Assembly (NCBI GenBank): GCA_023386455.1
Contig: JAEWJO010000052.1
Span: 1 to 19,163 of the forward strand
Length of the DNA stretch: 19,163 nt
Origin: Pseudomonadota bacterium
Lineage (GTDB): Bacteria; Myxococcota_A; Polyangia; Haliangiales; Haliangiaceae
Direction: 5' to 3'
Shown here piece after piece: positions 1 through 7,697 of the stretch; position 1 is the stretch's first letter; each line of letters begins with the position of its first letter. The notes beneath the pieces were generated by a model. The model saw only the letters and a program-made list of their open reading frames with translations. It ran no database searches and was not told where the DNA came from. The position numbers were made by a program, and so were the translations under genes.

Positions 1-198
1 GTGCGGGCCGCGCGTGATCGAGACCCCATCAGCGGTCCGCGCGACCGCGTGACCCTGCGCCCGACACCACGCCGGCAGGTCGGTCGAGAGCGTCGCGGCG
101 CGGCCGCGGACGACCACCTCCGGCACGGCGGCGAGCGCGCGCTTCACGAGCAGGTGTCCGCCCTCGTCGAGACCGAGGTCCTCGAGATCCACGATCAT
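1..198 (-). CDS. TusA/SirA-like sulfurtransferase-family protein (3' part cut by window edge)
   Basis: The first 66 codons are visible; the rest runs off the window start. The protein begins MIVDLEDLGLDEGGHLL and contains TLSTDLPAWCRAQGHAV at about residues 36-52. This matches the 'S-T-D-x-x-x-x-D-L-P-A-W-C-R-x-x-G-H' segment of TusA/SirA-like folds, which carry sulfur in tRNA thiolation and cofactor synthesis. The family's N-terminal Cys-Pro catalytic motif is not seen where expected; the residues there read LGLDEGGHL. It may therefore be a non-catalytic relative, or use the Cys of AWCR instead. The start is well supported: its ATG overlaps the TGA of the upstream PhnD-like gene (ATGA), so translation is probably coupled. 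It is the last visible gene of a three-gene minus-strand operon. Fold assignment is moderately sure; function is unknown. Confidence 0.7.
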   Translation of the reverse strand, partial: MIVDLEDLGLDEGGHLLVKRALAAVPEVVVRGRAATLSTDLPAWCRAQGHAVARTADGVSITRGPH

Positions 199-1010
199 CG
201 CGCGGCGAGCCACGCGTCGAGCGTGCCGAACCGATCGCAGGCTCGCTCGAGCAGCGCGTAGCCCGACGTCCGGCCCGGCTGCCAGACCTTCAGGCCCTCC
301 ATGTCGAGCAGCGGGCGAACCTCCGGGTCGTCGTACGACATCGCGAGCAGGAGCTCGCGGAATCGCGCGACCTCGGGCGGTGCGCCGTCGAGGATCGTCA
401 TGTTGCAGTGGTCGTACGCGCCGGTGGTCGCGACGACGCGCGTCCCGCCGAGACCTTCGCGCGCGAACGCGAGCCGGTTGCCGTCGATGACGCACGCGGC
501 GTCGACCGTGCCCGCGAGCAGCGCCTTCACCGCGTCGCGCTCGCCGCCGATGTGATCGCCGTGCTTGCCGACGAGGACATCGTGGCGCACGACCTCGACG
601 TCGACGCCGGCCTCCGCGAACGCGAGCAGCGGGATCAGCGTCGCCTGCGGCGAGTCCGCCGCACCGACGCCGACCTTCTTCCCGCGCAGGTCCGCGAGAC
701 CCTTCACCGGGCTGTCCTCGCGAACCAGCACGACGCTCGTCAGATCGCGATCGGTGTCGCGCATCGCGATCGCCTGGGCCTCGCGGCCGTGCTTGCGCGC
801 GAGCCGCTGTGCCTCGAGCCACGCGAGCGGCGAGTTCCACGCGACGTGGAAGTCACCGCGCAGGTGCGCGTCGACCTGGCGCTCGTAGTTCGAGTAGAGG
901 ACGTAGTCGAAGGCGAAGCCGCGCCTGGCGAACCACGCGAGGAAGCCGTCCCAGATCGGGACGACCTTGGCGTCGTACGCGACGGCGCCGAGAACGAGGG
1001 TGTTGCTCAT
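195..1010 (-). CDS. PhnD-like periplasmic-binding-protein fold, apparently cytoplasmic
   Basis: This 271-residue protein of the PhnD/SsuA/transferrin-like substrate-binding superfamily starts directly with the first beta strand (MSNTLVLGAVAYDAKVV). Typical features are YSNYERQV (about residues 40-47), a ligand-side segment NSPLAWLEAQ (about 59-68), and the domain crossover DLRGKKVGVGAADSPQ (about 107-122). There is no signal peptide and no lipobox, so unlike transporter-bound relatives it should stay in the cytoplasm. No ABC permease or ATPase gene is adjacent. It lies 7 bp downstream of the acyl-CoA-dehydrogenase-like gene and overlaps the TusA-like gene by four bases, so the three are very likely one operon. 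A cytoplasmic PBP fold can act as a ligand sensor or as an enzyme, as in THI5/NMT1-type proteins. Which applies here cannot be read from the sequence. Superfamily assignment is firm. Confidence 0.85.
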   Translation of the reverse strand: MSNTLVLGAVAYDAKVVPIWDGFLAWFARRGFAFDYVLYSNYERQVDAHLRGDFHVAWNSPLAWLEAQRLARKHGREAQAIAMRDTDRDLTSVVLVREDSPVKGLADLRGKKVGVGAADSPQATLIPLLAFAEAGVDVEVVRHDVLVGKHGDHIGGERDAVKALLAGTVDAACVIDGNRLAFAREGLGGTRVVATTGAYDHCNMTILDGAPPEVARFRELLLAMSYDDPEVRPLLDMEGLKVWQPGRTSGYALLERACDRFGTLDAWLAAR

Positions 1011-1017
1011 GATGTCC

Positions 1018-2133
1018 TCAGAACAGCGGGAGACCGCACACGGCCTTGCCGATGAAGTCGTAGAGCGCGTCGGTCGTCGGTGCCATCACGACCGCTGCCC
1101 GGGCGTCGCGGAACACGCGCTCGACGCCGACGTCCTTGCGGAACGCCGCGCCGCCGCACACGCGCATCGCGAGGTCGCCAACCTCGGTCGCCGCCTCGCC
1201 CGCCGCCGCCTTGCTCTCGAGCACGCGCAGCGTCGCGTCCGCGCGTCCCGCACCGATCGCGGCGAGCGTGTCGGCATTGAGCGCCTTGGTCTGGTCCGTC
1301 TTGATCCGCATCCGCGCGATGAACGCGCGCACCGTCGGGAGATCCGCGACCGTCGAGCCGGCGTGATCGAACGTCGTGCCGGCGACGTGCTTCGCCGAGC
1401 GCTCGACCGCGGCCTCCATGAGACCGGCCGAGACCGACGCGCTCATCACGTTGAACCACGGCAGGACGACGCCCATCATGATGCCGAAGCCCGCACCATC
1501 CTCACCGAGCCGCGCCGACTCGGGGAGCCGGACGTCCTCGGCGACGACGGGCGCGGAGTCGTTTCCGCGCAGGCCGAGGCCGTCGAACGCGCCGTCGACA
1601 CGCAGACCCGCGGTCGTTCGCGGCACGAGCCAGAGCGTCGACAGCTCGCCGCCGGCGGTCGGCTTCGTCGACCACACGTAGCTGTCGGCGGCGTGCGCCG
1701 ACGTGACGAAGCTCTTCTTGCCCGTGATCCGGACCTGGCCGGCCTCGGCCTTCGCGCTGTTCTGCGACGCCCAGAACTGGCTGCGCGAGCCGGGCTCCGA
1801 GAACGCGAGCGTCGAGAGGTGCTTGCCCGCGGCGATCGCGCGGCGCACGTCCTCGGGGCCGTGCTGCTCGATCACGACGGTCGCCGCGTAGTGCATGCAG
1901 ACGATCATCGCGGTCGATCCGCACTCGCGCGCCAGTCGCTCGACGATGGTCGCCGCCTCGGCGAGGCCGAGACCCTTGCCGCCGACGCTCGTCGCGCTGA
2001 CGAGGCCGAGCAGGCCGCTCTCGGCGAGCGCGGTCAGCGTCGCCTTCGGAAACTCACCGCGATCCGCGGCGAGCGCATTCTGCGCCGCGATCGGCGCGAT
2101 GGACTCCAGGACCTTTGCAAACTCGAACGACAT
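1018..2133 (-). CDS. Acyl-CoA dehydrogenase-family flavoprotein, possibly without the usual catalytic Glu
   Basis: This 371-residue protein has the acyl-CoA dehydrogenase (ACAD) fold. It has an N-terminal helical domain, the mid-domain signature LAFSEPGSRSQF (about residues 108-119) followed by GKKSFVTSAHAADSYVW, and a C-terminal helical bundle with a CGGAAFRKDVGVERVFRDAR segment that binds flavin. Such proteins use FAD to dehydrogenate acyl-CoA thioesters, but sub-families such as DszC- and SfnC-like enzymes act as monooxygenases. The C-terminus reads VMAPTTDALYDFIGKAV, where a classical ACAD has an IYEGT-like motif. The catalytic Glu of short-chain ACADs is therefore not evident. The ATG is preceded by AGGAG at 2138-2142. 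It is first gene of an operon with the PhnD-like and TusA-like genes, a context pointing away from ordinary beta-oxidation and perhaps toward sulfur metabolism. Family is sure; substrate is unknown. Confidence 0.88.
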   Translation of the reverse strand: MSFEFAKVLESIAPIAAQNALAADRGEFPKATLTALAESGLLGLVSATSVGGKGLGLAEAATIVERLARECGSTAMIVCMHYAATVVIEQHGPEDVRRAIAAGKHLSTLAFSEPGSRSQFWASQNSAKAEAGQVRITGKKSFVTSAHAADSYVWSTKPTAGGELSTLWLVPRTTAGLRVDGAFDGLGLRGNDSAPVVAEDVRLPESARLGEDGAGFGIMMGVVLPWFNVMSASVSAGLMEAAVERSAKHVAGTTFDHAGSTVADLPTVRAFIARMRIKTDQTKALNADTLAAIGAGRADATLRVLESKAAAGEAATEVGDLAMRVCGGAAFRKDVGVERVFRDARAAVVMAPTTDALYDFIGKAVCGLPLF

Positions 2134-2280
2134 GGCTCTCCTGACGCGGCGTGTGCCGCGACCGGAGGCGTCGCGATCACCCGTCGCAGGTGCGTGACCC
2201 GAGCACGCCGGGTCGGGTATCGGCTCAGAGACGGAACATGCGGCAGACGGTAGCGGATGCCTGGACCCGGTGCCATTCGT

Positions 2281-2853
2281 TCAGCCGGGCAATACGTCGA
2301 TGCCGAGCTCCCGCTCCGGCTCGTCGTCGACGCCGACGAGGACCAGCTCGGCGCCTTCGTCGTCGAGCAGCGCCGGTCCTCCCTCGATCGTCCACGTCGC
2401 CTTCGTCCGCGGTACGCGCTCGAACAGCACGAGGTGACTCGCCGCCTCCGGCACCCGCACCTCGTCCGGGACGTCGAGCTCCGGCGCGTCGACGCGATAC
2501 ACCAGGTGGACGTGATCGTCGTGACGAACGAACGCGTAGCAGCCCTGCGCGATCGGCCGAGCACCCGGCTGGTACCGCTCACCCCGGGTCTTCGTCGAGT
2601 AGTGCTCGTCTTCCATCTGATCGCCGATCACGCGCTGCAGCGAGCCCACGCGCTCGACGCGCGCCCACAGCCGCTCGCCCGACGGGGCCGGCATCCGCTT
2701 CTTGCCGATGCGCACCCGGCGGTGCACACCGTGCGCCGCGCTCAGGACGACGAAGAAGCTCTGCACGCCGAGCGTCGTCTCCCGCGCATCGGCGGGCTGG
2801 ACCGCCGGGCGGAAGAAGAAGCTGATGTCGCCGCGCTCGAGAACCTCGACCAT
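2281..2853 (-). CDS. Conserved uncharacterised protein (GDI-FFF-RP family)
   Basis: This 190-residue soluble protein has no signal peptide or membrane helix. It starts MVEVLERGDISFFFRP and continues with VQSFFVVLSA, RVRIGKKRMPAP, a central YSTKTRGER segment, CYAFVRHDDHVHLVYRV (about residues 104-120) and a C-terminal segment GPALLDDEGAELVLVGV. I recognise this series of motifs from widespread bacterial proteins annotated only as hypothetical. No catalytic residues are known to me, although the HDDHVHL stretch could bind metal. A weak Shine-Dalgarno-like GGTGA precedes the ATG by 6 nt. It lies 32 bp downstream of a lipoprotein gene and is probably co-transcribed with it. It ends about 150 bp before the acyl-CoA-dehydrogenase-like gene, which has its own strong ribosome site. 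Reading frame is confident; function is unknown. Confidence 0.8.
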   Translation of the reverse strand: MVEVLERGDISFFFRPAVQPADARETTLGVQSFFVVLSAAHGVHRRVRIGKKRMPAPSGERLWARVERVGSLQRVIGDQMEDEHYSTKTRGERYQPGARPIAQGCYAFVRHDDHVHLVYRVDAPELDVPDEVRVPEAASHLVLFERVPRTKATWTIEGGPALLDDEGAELVLVGVDDEPERELGIDVLPG

Positions 2854-2885
2854 CTGACGTCACCGTGGCGCACCAGGGCGCCGCG

Positions 2886-3635
2886 TCAACCGCGCTTCTT
2901 CTCGACGACGACGCGCCCGATCTCGAACGGGATCGGGTAGCGCCAGCCCGAGATGCGGAACGAGTCCCCGCTCACCGACTCGATGAGACCGGCCTCCCAG
3001 CGCGACGAGGTCAGAGCATCGTGCTCGCTGTCGAGCCACTTGCTGTAGTTGTCGTCGACGAGGAACACGGCCGGACTGCCGACGACGAGCTCGCTCGCCT
3101 TCTCGATCACCTTCGTCTTCAGCAGCTCCTCGAACTCGGCCTCTCGCTCGCGGAACGTCCACCACTTGTTCTCGAACGTGAACGCGGGCGTCGCGCGATA
3201 GATGTTGCCGGAGCGCAGCGTCGGGACGGCGAACCACACGCCCTCGCGCAGGCAGTGATCGAGCTTCTCGGTGCACTCGGGGCCCTTGCCCATGAAGATC
3301 GGGCCGCCGGGTCCGTGCAGGTGCCCCTCCGCGTCGCGATACGGCGGCGAGCCATCGCCGCCCCACAGCTTGCGCTCGCCGAGCGCCTTGTCCTTCTCCG
3401 ACTCGGCCGCCCTCGCCGCCGCGCGGGCCGCGAGGTCGTCGGGGTCGACCGCAGATCCTGACCCCGACCCCGAGCCCGGCTCCTCGGGCTCCTCCTTGAT
3501 CTTCGTCACCGACTTCCCGGAGGTCCCCGCCTTCGATTCGACGACGGGCTCCGGCTCGGGTTCCTTCTTCTTGCAGGCGACGAGCAACCCGACGACGACG
3601 AACGACAGCGCGAGCCAACGAACCATGCCCGGCAT
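2886..3635 (-). CDS. Lipoprotein with Gly-Ser linker, unknown function
   Basis: This 249-residue predicted lipoprotein has a signal sequence (MVRWLALSFVVVGLLVAC, counting from the second Met) that ends in lipobox LVAC, followed by KKKEPEPEP. A low-complexity linker with an alternating Gly-Ser run (about residues 54-62) leads to a helical Ala/Arg-rich stretch. The folded C-terminal domain is rich in aromatics (GVWFAVPTLRSGNIYRATPAF, ENKWWTFRERE, SGWRYPIP). It should sit in the cell envelope facing the periplasm or surface. Two starts are possible, at 3635 and 3626. I chose 3635 because a GAAG lies about 6 bases upstream and it follows the preceding stop codon by a single base, suggesting coupling to the 634-residue lipoprotein gene. 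No family was recognised for the C-terminal domain. Confidence 0.82.
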   Translation of the reverse strand: MPGMVRWLALSFVVVGLLVACKKKEPEPEPVVESKAGTSGKSVTKIKEEPEEPGSGSGSGSAVDPDDLAARAAARAAESEKDKALGERKLWGGDGSPPYRDAEGHLHGPGGPIFMGKGPECTEKLDHCLREGVWFAVPTLRSGNIYRATPAFTFENKWWTFREREAEFEELLKTKVIEKASELVVGSPAVFLVDDNYSKWLDSEHDALTSSRWEAGLIESVSGDSFRISGWRYPIPFEIGRVVVEKKRG

Positions 3636-3636
3636 C

Positions 3637-5541
3637 TTACTTCAGGCGGAAGTCCGCCTTGCTCGCGGGAGCCGCCGGCTTTGCGTCGACCGCCGCTTCC
3701 TGGGACTTGAATCCGGCCTTCGACGTGCGAACCTTGTAGCTTCCCTTCGGCACCGTCTTGAACCGGTAGTTGCCCTGGGCCGTCGAGGTCGCGCGCTGGA
3801 TGACCTCGCCCTTCGCGTTGACGAGCTCGACCGTCGTGTTCGATGCGAAGCCGCTTCCCGCCGCGCCATCGAGCGCGAGCTGGCCCTCGATCTCGGCGTA
3901 GTTCGCGCGCTGCGACGCCTCGGTGTCCTGCACGAACGGCGTCTCGCTCTTCTGGACGACCTTGCCCTTCGCATCGCGGAACGCGAGCTCGGCGATGTAC
4001 TTGCCGCGCGGCAGCGGCTTGCCGGCGGTGTCGACGCCGGTCCACCCGAATGTCATCGCGCCCGGCGTGCCGGTCTGCTCGGTCCCGAAGACCTTGCTGC
4101 CACGCTTGTCACCGTCGGTCGCGTACACGCTCAGCTCGACCTTGCCGGTCGCCTCGAGCGCGATGTTGCGCACCGCGATCTCCGTCGTCTGCCGCGACTC
4201 GTCGAACCGCGTGCCGAGGTCGGTCAGGAACACGTTGCCCGCGTACACCTCGTACCGCCGGCGGCTCGTCTTGTTCTGCATGTTCGTCGCGACGATGTCG
4301 ATCGTGTGCTTGCCCTCGCCGAGGCCTTTCGTCGTCCAGTCGTACGTCAGCGTGCTCGCGCATGCGCCCGCCAGCGGCAGGTCATCGAGGAACACCTCGA
4401 CCTTCGACACACCGCCCGCCTGGTTATCGCGCGCCGTCACCGCGATCTTCATCGACGGCGCGACGTGCTGGCCGTCGACGAGCCCGTTCACCGCCACGCT
4501 CGTGACGTCCATCGACACGAGCCCGAGCACGGCCCACATGCCCTCGCCCTTCTCCGCGCCGCCCTGGTTGCTGCGATACGTGCGCCACGCGCCGTCCGGC
4601 GCCTGATGCTCGACGAGCCACTTCGTGCCGTGATCGATCGCCGACTCGCCGTCGCCATGCCCCGCGAGCCGCAGCGCGTACAACGTCTGACCGGTCGCGA
4701 GCGCATCGCTCGTCGTCCGATCGAGCCCCCACCCGCCGTCCTGGTTCTGCCGCCCGAGGAGGATCTTCTGCAGCCGCATCGCGCTCGGCTCGCCCGGTCC
4801 GACGCCCGCCGCGACCAGCCCGAGGAGCGCGAAGTTCACGTCCTGGATGTACACGTCGCTCGCGACCGTCCAGTCGCTCGAGCGCCGCGCCAGGAACTGC
4901 TCCGCCTTGCGCATCGGTGCGAGCCACTTGTCATCGGCCGTGCGTGCGAACGCCTGCCGCCACGTCTGCATCGCCTGATACGTCGTCTGCATCGTGCCGC
5001 CGGTGATCGGCAGCCGCGCGTCGTCGTCCGGAACCGAGCCATCCTGCTGCTGCAGCCCGAGCAGCTCGTCCGTGTACTGCATCAGCTCCTTCGTGTGCGA
5101 CGCGTTGATCCACATGTCGTAGCGCGCCCACGCCTGGCCCTCGAACGCCGCACCGGTGACCCGCCCACCCGCGGTCACACCCATCATCAGCGCCCGCGCC
5201 ATCTCGTCGACGTCCGCCATGCCGACGTCGTACTGGTGGTGCATGCCGACCGTCAGCGCCTCCATCGTCACCGCCTGCACGTGACACCCGAAGCACCGGT
5301 GCTCCTGGGTCCATTGCCTCGACGACTTCGTCAGGTACCCGAGCCCCTTCTGCGCCGCCTTGCGCGCCTCGGGATTGCCGGTCGCCTTCACGACCGTCGG
5401 CGGCTTCTTGTCGTCGCACACCAATCCCTTCGCGCCGGCCTTTGCCTTCGCGTTCACTCCCTCCGCCTTGGAAGAACATCCCGCGGCGAGCGCGAGCACA
5501 CCTACACCGAGAGCACCGAGCAGCGTCAGTCTGGTCCGCAT
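3637..5541 (-). CDS. Monohaem lipoprotein with squalene-cyclase-like alpha/alpha-toroid and Ig/carboxypeptidase-regulatory-like domains
   Basis: This 634-residue exported lipoprotein has lipobox LAAGC, with the lipid-bearing Cys at residue 22. A haem c attachment motif CFGCH lies at 83-87. It is followed by prenyltransferase/squalene-cyclase-type repeats: LQQQDGS near 163, QNQDGGWG near 265 and QAPDGAWR near 313, with helical segments between. Beyond about residue 370 come beta-rich Ig-like modules (SKVEVFLDDLPL; AGKPLPRGKYIAELAFRDAKG). The last 90 residues resemble a carboxypeptidase regulatory-like domain (VELVNAKGEVIQRATSTAQG, then YRFKTVPKGSYKVR). The DxDD or DDxxD motifs of real terpene cyclases are absent, so it is probably a binding or scaffold protein rather than a cyclase. 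An upstream TTG at 5553 is in frame, but the ATG at 5541 has a GGCGGTGAG just before it. First gene of a cluster with the next lipoprotein. Role unknown, possibly redox sensing or polymer binding. Confidence 0.85.
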   Translation of the reverse strand: MRTRLTLLGALGVGVLALAAGCSSKAEGVNAKAKAGAKGLVCDDKKPPTVVKATGNPEARKAAQKGLGYLTKSSRQWTQEHRCFGCHVQAVTMEALTVGMHHQYDVGMADVDEMARALMMGVTAGGRVTGAAFEGQAWARYDMWINASHTKELMQYTDELLGLQQQDGSVPDDDARLPITGGTMQTTYQAMQTWRQAFARTADDKWLAPMRKAEQFLARRSSDWTVASDVYIQDVNFALLGLVAAGVGPGEPSAMRLQKILLGRQNQDGGWGLDRTTSDALATGQTLYALRLAGHGDGESAIDHGTKWLVEHQAPDGAWRTYRSNQGGAEKGEGMWAVLGLVSMDVTSVAVNGLVDGQHVAPSMKIAVTARDNQAGGVSKVEVFLDDLPLAGACASTLTYDWTTKGLGEGKHTIDIVATNMQNKTSRRRYEVYAGNVFLTDLGTRFDESRQTTEIAVRNIALEATGKVELSVYATDGDKRGSKVFGTEQTGTPGAMTFGWTGVDTAGKPLPRGKYIAELAFRDAKGKVVQKSETPFVQDTEASQRANYAEIEGQLALDGAAGSGFASNTTVELVNAKGEVIQRATSTAQGNYRFKTVPKGSYKVRTSKAGFKSQEAAVDAKPAAPASKADFRLK

Positions 5542-5590
5542 CTCACCGCCCAACGCACGACCGCGCGCCGCGATCTATACTCGCGGTCAC
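5542..5590. promoter_or_regulatory. Divergent promoter region between monohaem lipoprotein and D,D-carboxypeptidase-like gene
   Basis: This 49-bp spacer is far less GC-rich at its centre. On the plus strand TATACT (5576-5581) is a good -10 hexamer, and its end lies 9 nt before the GTG start at 5591. On the minus strand TATAGA (5579-5574) overlaps it and would give the lipoprotein gene a leader of roughly 25 nt. I see no clear -35 box in either direction. The plus-strand spacing suggests a leaderless or near-leaderless transcript. The boxes are visible; their activity is inferred. Confidence 0.5.
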
Positions 5591-6391
5591 GTGCGGTCGG
5601 CGCTGGCGATCCTTACGTTGCTGTTACTCGGTGTCGGCGCGACCCACGCCGAAACCCTGCAACTCGAGTCTCCGGCCGTTGTCGTCCTCGATTCGACCAC
5701 CGGCGACGAGCTCTTTGCCCGGGCTGCCGACGAGCCGCGCCCGATCGCGTCGATGACGAAGATCTTCGTCGCGATGGTCCTGCGCACCCACGGCCTCGAT
5801 CTCGTCGGCTGGACCACGATCACCGACGAGGACGCGCGTACCGCCGAGGGCGGTGCCGGCACGCGCCTCCTGCGCGGCGAGACCTTCAACAACCTCGATC
5901 TGCTCCACGCGATGCTGCTCGTCTCGGACAACCGGGTGCCGACCGCGCTTGCCCGCTCCGTCAAGATCTCGCCGCAGCAGCTCCTCGCCGAGATGAACGA
6001 CCTCGCGGCCTCGCTCGGCCTCACCCACACCCACTTCGACGACGTCACCGGCATCCTCGGCAACGTCTCGACGCCGCGCGAGATGGCAATCGCGATGACG
6101 AAGACGCTCGCCGACCCCGTCCTCGCCAGGATCATGCGCACGCGCTACGCACGCATCACGTCCAGGAGCGAGGCCGTCACGATCGACTACAAGAGCACCG
6201 TCGTGCCGCTATGGACCAAGGGCCTCCAGATCCGCGGCGGCAAGACCGGCACGACCGAGGCCGCCGGCCACTGCATGCTGATCGGCGCGACGATCGCCAA
6301 GCGACCCGTCGTCATGGCGTTCCTCGGCGGCGAGACCGCGAGCTCGCGCTTCGTCGACTTCGCCAAGCTCGTCCACTGGCTCGAGCGCTGA
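5591..6391 (+). CDS. D-alanyl-D-alanine carboxypeptidase-like serine hydrolase (peptidase S11 type)
   Basis: This 266-residue exported penicillin-binding-protein-fold enzyme should trim the terminal D-Ala from peptidoglycan pentapeptides in the periplasm. The three active-site motifs are all present: SMTK (nucleophile Ser and general-base Lys) at about residues 54-57, SDN at about 115-117, and KTGT at about 218-221. A typical signal peptide (VRSALAILTLLLLGVGATHA) precedes ETLQLESPAVVVLDS. It is shorter than E. coli PBP5/6 (about 400 residues) because the C-terminal beta domain and membrane anchor are absent. That is common in stand-alone S11 enzymes of this group. The open frame extends upstream to 5360, but that part overlaps the oppositely oriented lipoprotein gene. 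GTG at 5591 fits the signal peptide and the -10 box. Transcribed divergently from the lipoprotein gene and convergently with the cyclopropane synthase gene. Confidence 0.92.
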   Translation: MRSALAILTLLLLGVGATHAETLQLESPAVVVLDSTTGDELFARAADEPRPIASMTKIFVAMVLRTHGLDLVGWTTITDEDARTAEGGAGTRLLRGETFNNLDLLHAMLLVSDNRVPTALARSVKISPQQLLAEMNDLAASLGLTHTHFDDVTGILGNVSTPREMAIAMTKTLADPVLARIMRTRYARITSRSEAVTIDYKSTVVPLWTKGLQIRGGKTGTTEAAGHCMLIGATIAKRPVVMAFLGGETASSRFVDFAKLVHWLER

Positions 6392-6415
6392 GCCCGAGCC
6401 GTACTCACGCGGTCG

Positions 6416-7576
6416 TCAGCCGCGGCGCCCGGCGGGTGCGCGCGTCCCGCGCCGAGTCATCACGATCTGGAACAGCTGCTGTGCGCGCGCCCGGAACGAG
6501 CCGGCACTCGCGAGCAGATAGAACTTCCACATCCGGTAGAACTTCTCGCCGTAGCGCTCGCGCAGCGCGGGCCACGCCGCATCGAACCGCTCGAACCACG
6601 CCATGAGTGTCGGATCGTAGTCCTCGCCGATGTTGTGCATGTCCTCGGGAATGAAGATGCCCTCCATCGCCGTCACGAGCTGCGCGAGCGACGGCAGCGC
6701 CGAGTTGGGGAAGATGTGCTTGTCGAACCACGGATCCATCTGACCGCGTCCCCGGTTGCCGCCGATGGTGTGGACGAACGCGACGCCGCCGGGTGCCAGG
6801 CACCGCTCGACGAGCTCCATGTACGGCCGGTAGTTCTTCGGCCCGACGTGCTCCATGAGTCCGATCGAGACGACCGCGTCATACGTCCCGCTCGCGCTGC
6901 GATAGTCCTCGAGTCGGATGTCGACCGGCAGGTGCGCGTAGTGTTCCTTGGCGAACCGCACCTGCTCGCGCGACACCGTCAACCCGACGACCTCGACCGA
7001 GTAGTGCTCCGCCGCGTATGCCGCGAACCCGCCCCAGCCACATCCGAGATCGAGCACGCGCATGCCGGGGCGAAGGCCGACCTTCCGGCACACCAGGTCG
7101 AGCTTGGCGTCCTGAGCCTCCTCGAGCGTGCGCGCGCCGGTCGTCCACAGCGCGCACGTGTACATCATGCGTCGATCGAGCATCGCCTCGTACAGATCGT
7201 TGCCGATGTCGTAGTGATGCTGGCCATTGCCGAACGCGCGGCGCAGCGTCTGGAGGTTCAGCACCCGTGCCTTCAGCAGGTGCGGCACGATCATCCAGTT
7301 CTCGCGCAAGGCGTCGACTGCCTTGATCTGCTGCAGGCGATGGATCGTCTGGTCGAGCGCGCGGCTGTCCCACCAGCCCTCGACGTACGCGTCGCCGGCT
7401 CCGAGCGTGCCGTCGCGCAACACCCGCGACCAGACGCGCTCGTCGTGGATCGTGACATCCCATGGCTCCGATCCGCCGACGGTGATGCCGCCCGCTGCGA
7501 GCATCTCGATGCACGCGTTGCGCGCCCGCTTCGGCTCGAGACTCGATAGCAGCTTGGTCGTCGATGCTCCGTGCAT
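6416..7576 (-). CDS. cfa: Cyclopropane-fatty-acyl-phospholipid synthase
   Basis: This 386-residue SAM-dependent enzyme methylenates cis double bonds of membrane phospholipid acyl chains. Diagnostic stretches are HHYDIGNDLYEAMLD (about residues 120-134), the SAM-binding motif VLDLGCGWGGFA (174-185), GLTVSREQ, SIGLMEHVGPKNY, and HTIGGNRGRGQMDPWFDKHIFPNS. The family's C-terminal region EDYDPTLMAWFERFDAAW...YGEKFYRMWKFYL is intact. The length matches E. coli Cfa (382 residues). A TTG three codons upstream is in frame, but I chose the ATG at 7576. No strong Shine-Dalgarno site is visible for either. The gene stands alone on the minus strand and is separated from the upstream lipoprotein gene by a palindromic repeat. 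The 3' end converges with the carboxypeptidase gene, with only 24 bp between the stops. Function is well supported. Confidence 0.95.
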   Translation of the reverse strand: MHGASTTKLLSSLEPKRARNACIEMLAAGGITVGGSEPWDVTIHDERVWSRVLRDGTLGAGDAYVEGWWDSRALDQTIHRLQQIKAVDALRENWMIVPHLLKARVLNLQTLRRAFGNGQHHYDIGNDLYEAMLDRRMMYTCALWTTGARTLEEAQDAKLDLVCRKVGLRPGMRVLDLGCGWGGFAAYAAEHYSVEVVGLTVSREQVRFAKEHYAHLPVDIRLEDYRSASGTYDAVVSIGLMEHVGPKNYRPYMELVERCLAPGGVAFVHTIGGNRGRGQMDPWFDKHIFPNSALPSLAQLVTAMEGIFIPEDMHNIGEDYDPTLMAWFERFDAAWPALRERYGEKFYRMWKFYLLASAGSFRARAQQLFQIVMTRRGTRAPAGRRG

Positions 7577-7622
7577 GATCGGCAAGCCTACGAACCTCGA
7601 GGCCTACCGGCACGTGTCGCTT

Positions 7623-7697
7623 GGGGGTCAGACATGACTTCCATGACTTGCGACGGGAGTCATGCAACGGGAGTCATACAAGTCATGCCTGACCCCC
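7623..7697. repeat. Palindromic interspersed repeat, copy A (75 bp, REP-like)
   Basis: The element opens GGGGGTCAGACATGAC and closes GTCATGCCTGACCCCC, giving a long inverted repeat. It is the reverse-complement form of copies B and C, but 14 bp longer inside, because the unit GCRACGGGAGTCAT is tandemly duplicated (7650-7663 and 7664-7677). It lies between cfa and the stop codon of the upstream lipoprotein gene. It would fold as a strong hairpin and may end transcription. The TGTCTGACCCC-type termini resemble REP sequences mobilised by RAYT (Y1 transposase) proteins. No RAYT gene is in this window. Confidence 0.9.

Noticed and set aside
2196..2214. Hairpin GACCC-9 nt-GGGTC as a terminator
   Set aside because: A five-base stem with a large loop and no T-run is expected by chance at this GC content.
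1007..2253. Plus-strand open frames opposite the ACAD-like and PhnD-like genes
   Set aside because: Arg/His/Ala-rich antisense shadows without ribosome sites; the minus-strand frames carry full family motifs.
5360..5590. Longer N-terminus for the carboxypeptidase-like protein
   Set aside because: It would overlap the divergent lipoprotein gene and bury the signal peptide in the protein; GTG 5591 fits both the signal peptide and the -10 box.
3271..6606. Very long plus-strand open frame (1111 codons)
   Set aside because: It runs antisense to the two lipoprotein genes and across the carboxypeptidase-like gene in another frame. Composition is Arg/His/Leu-rich shadow coding caused by high GC; the opposite-strand genes have signal peptides and clear motifs.
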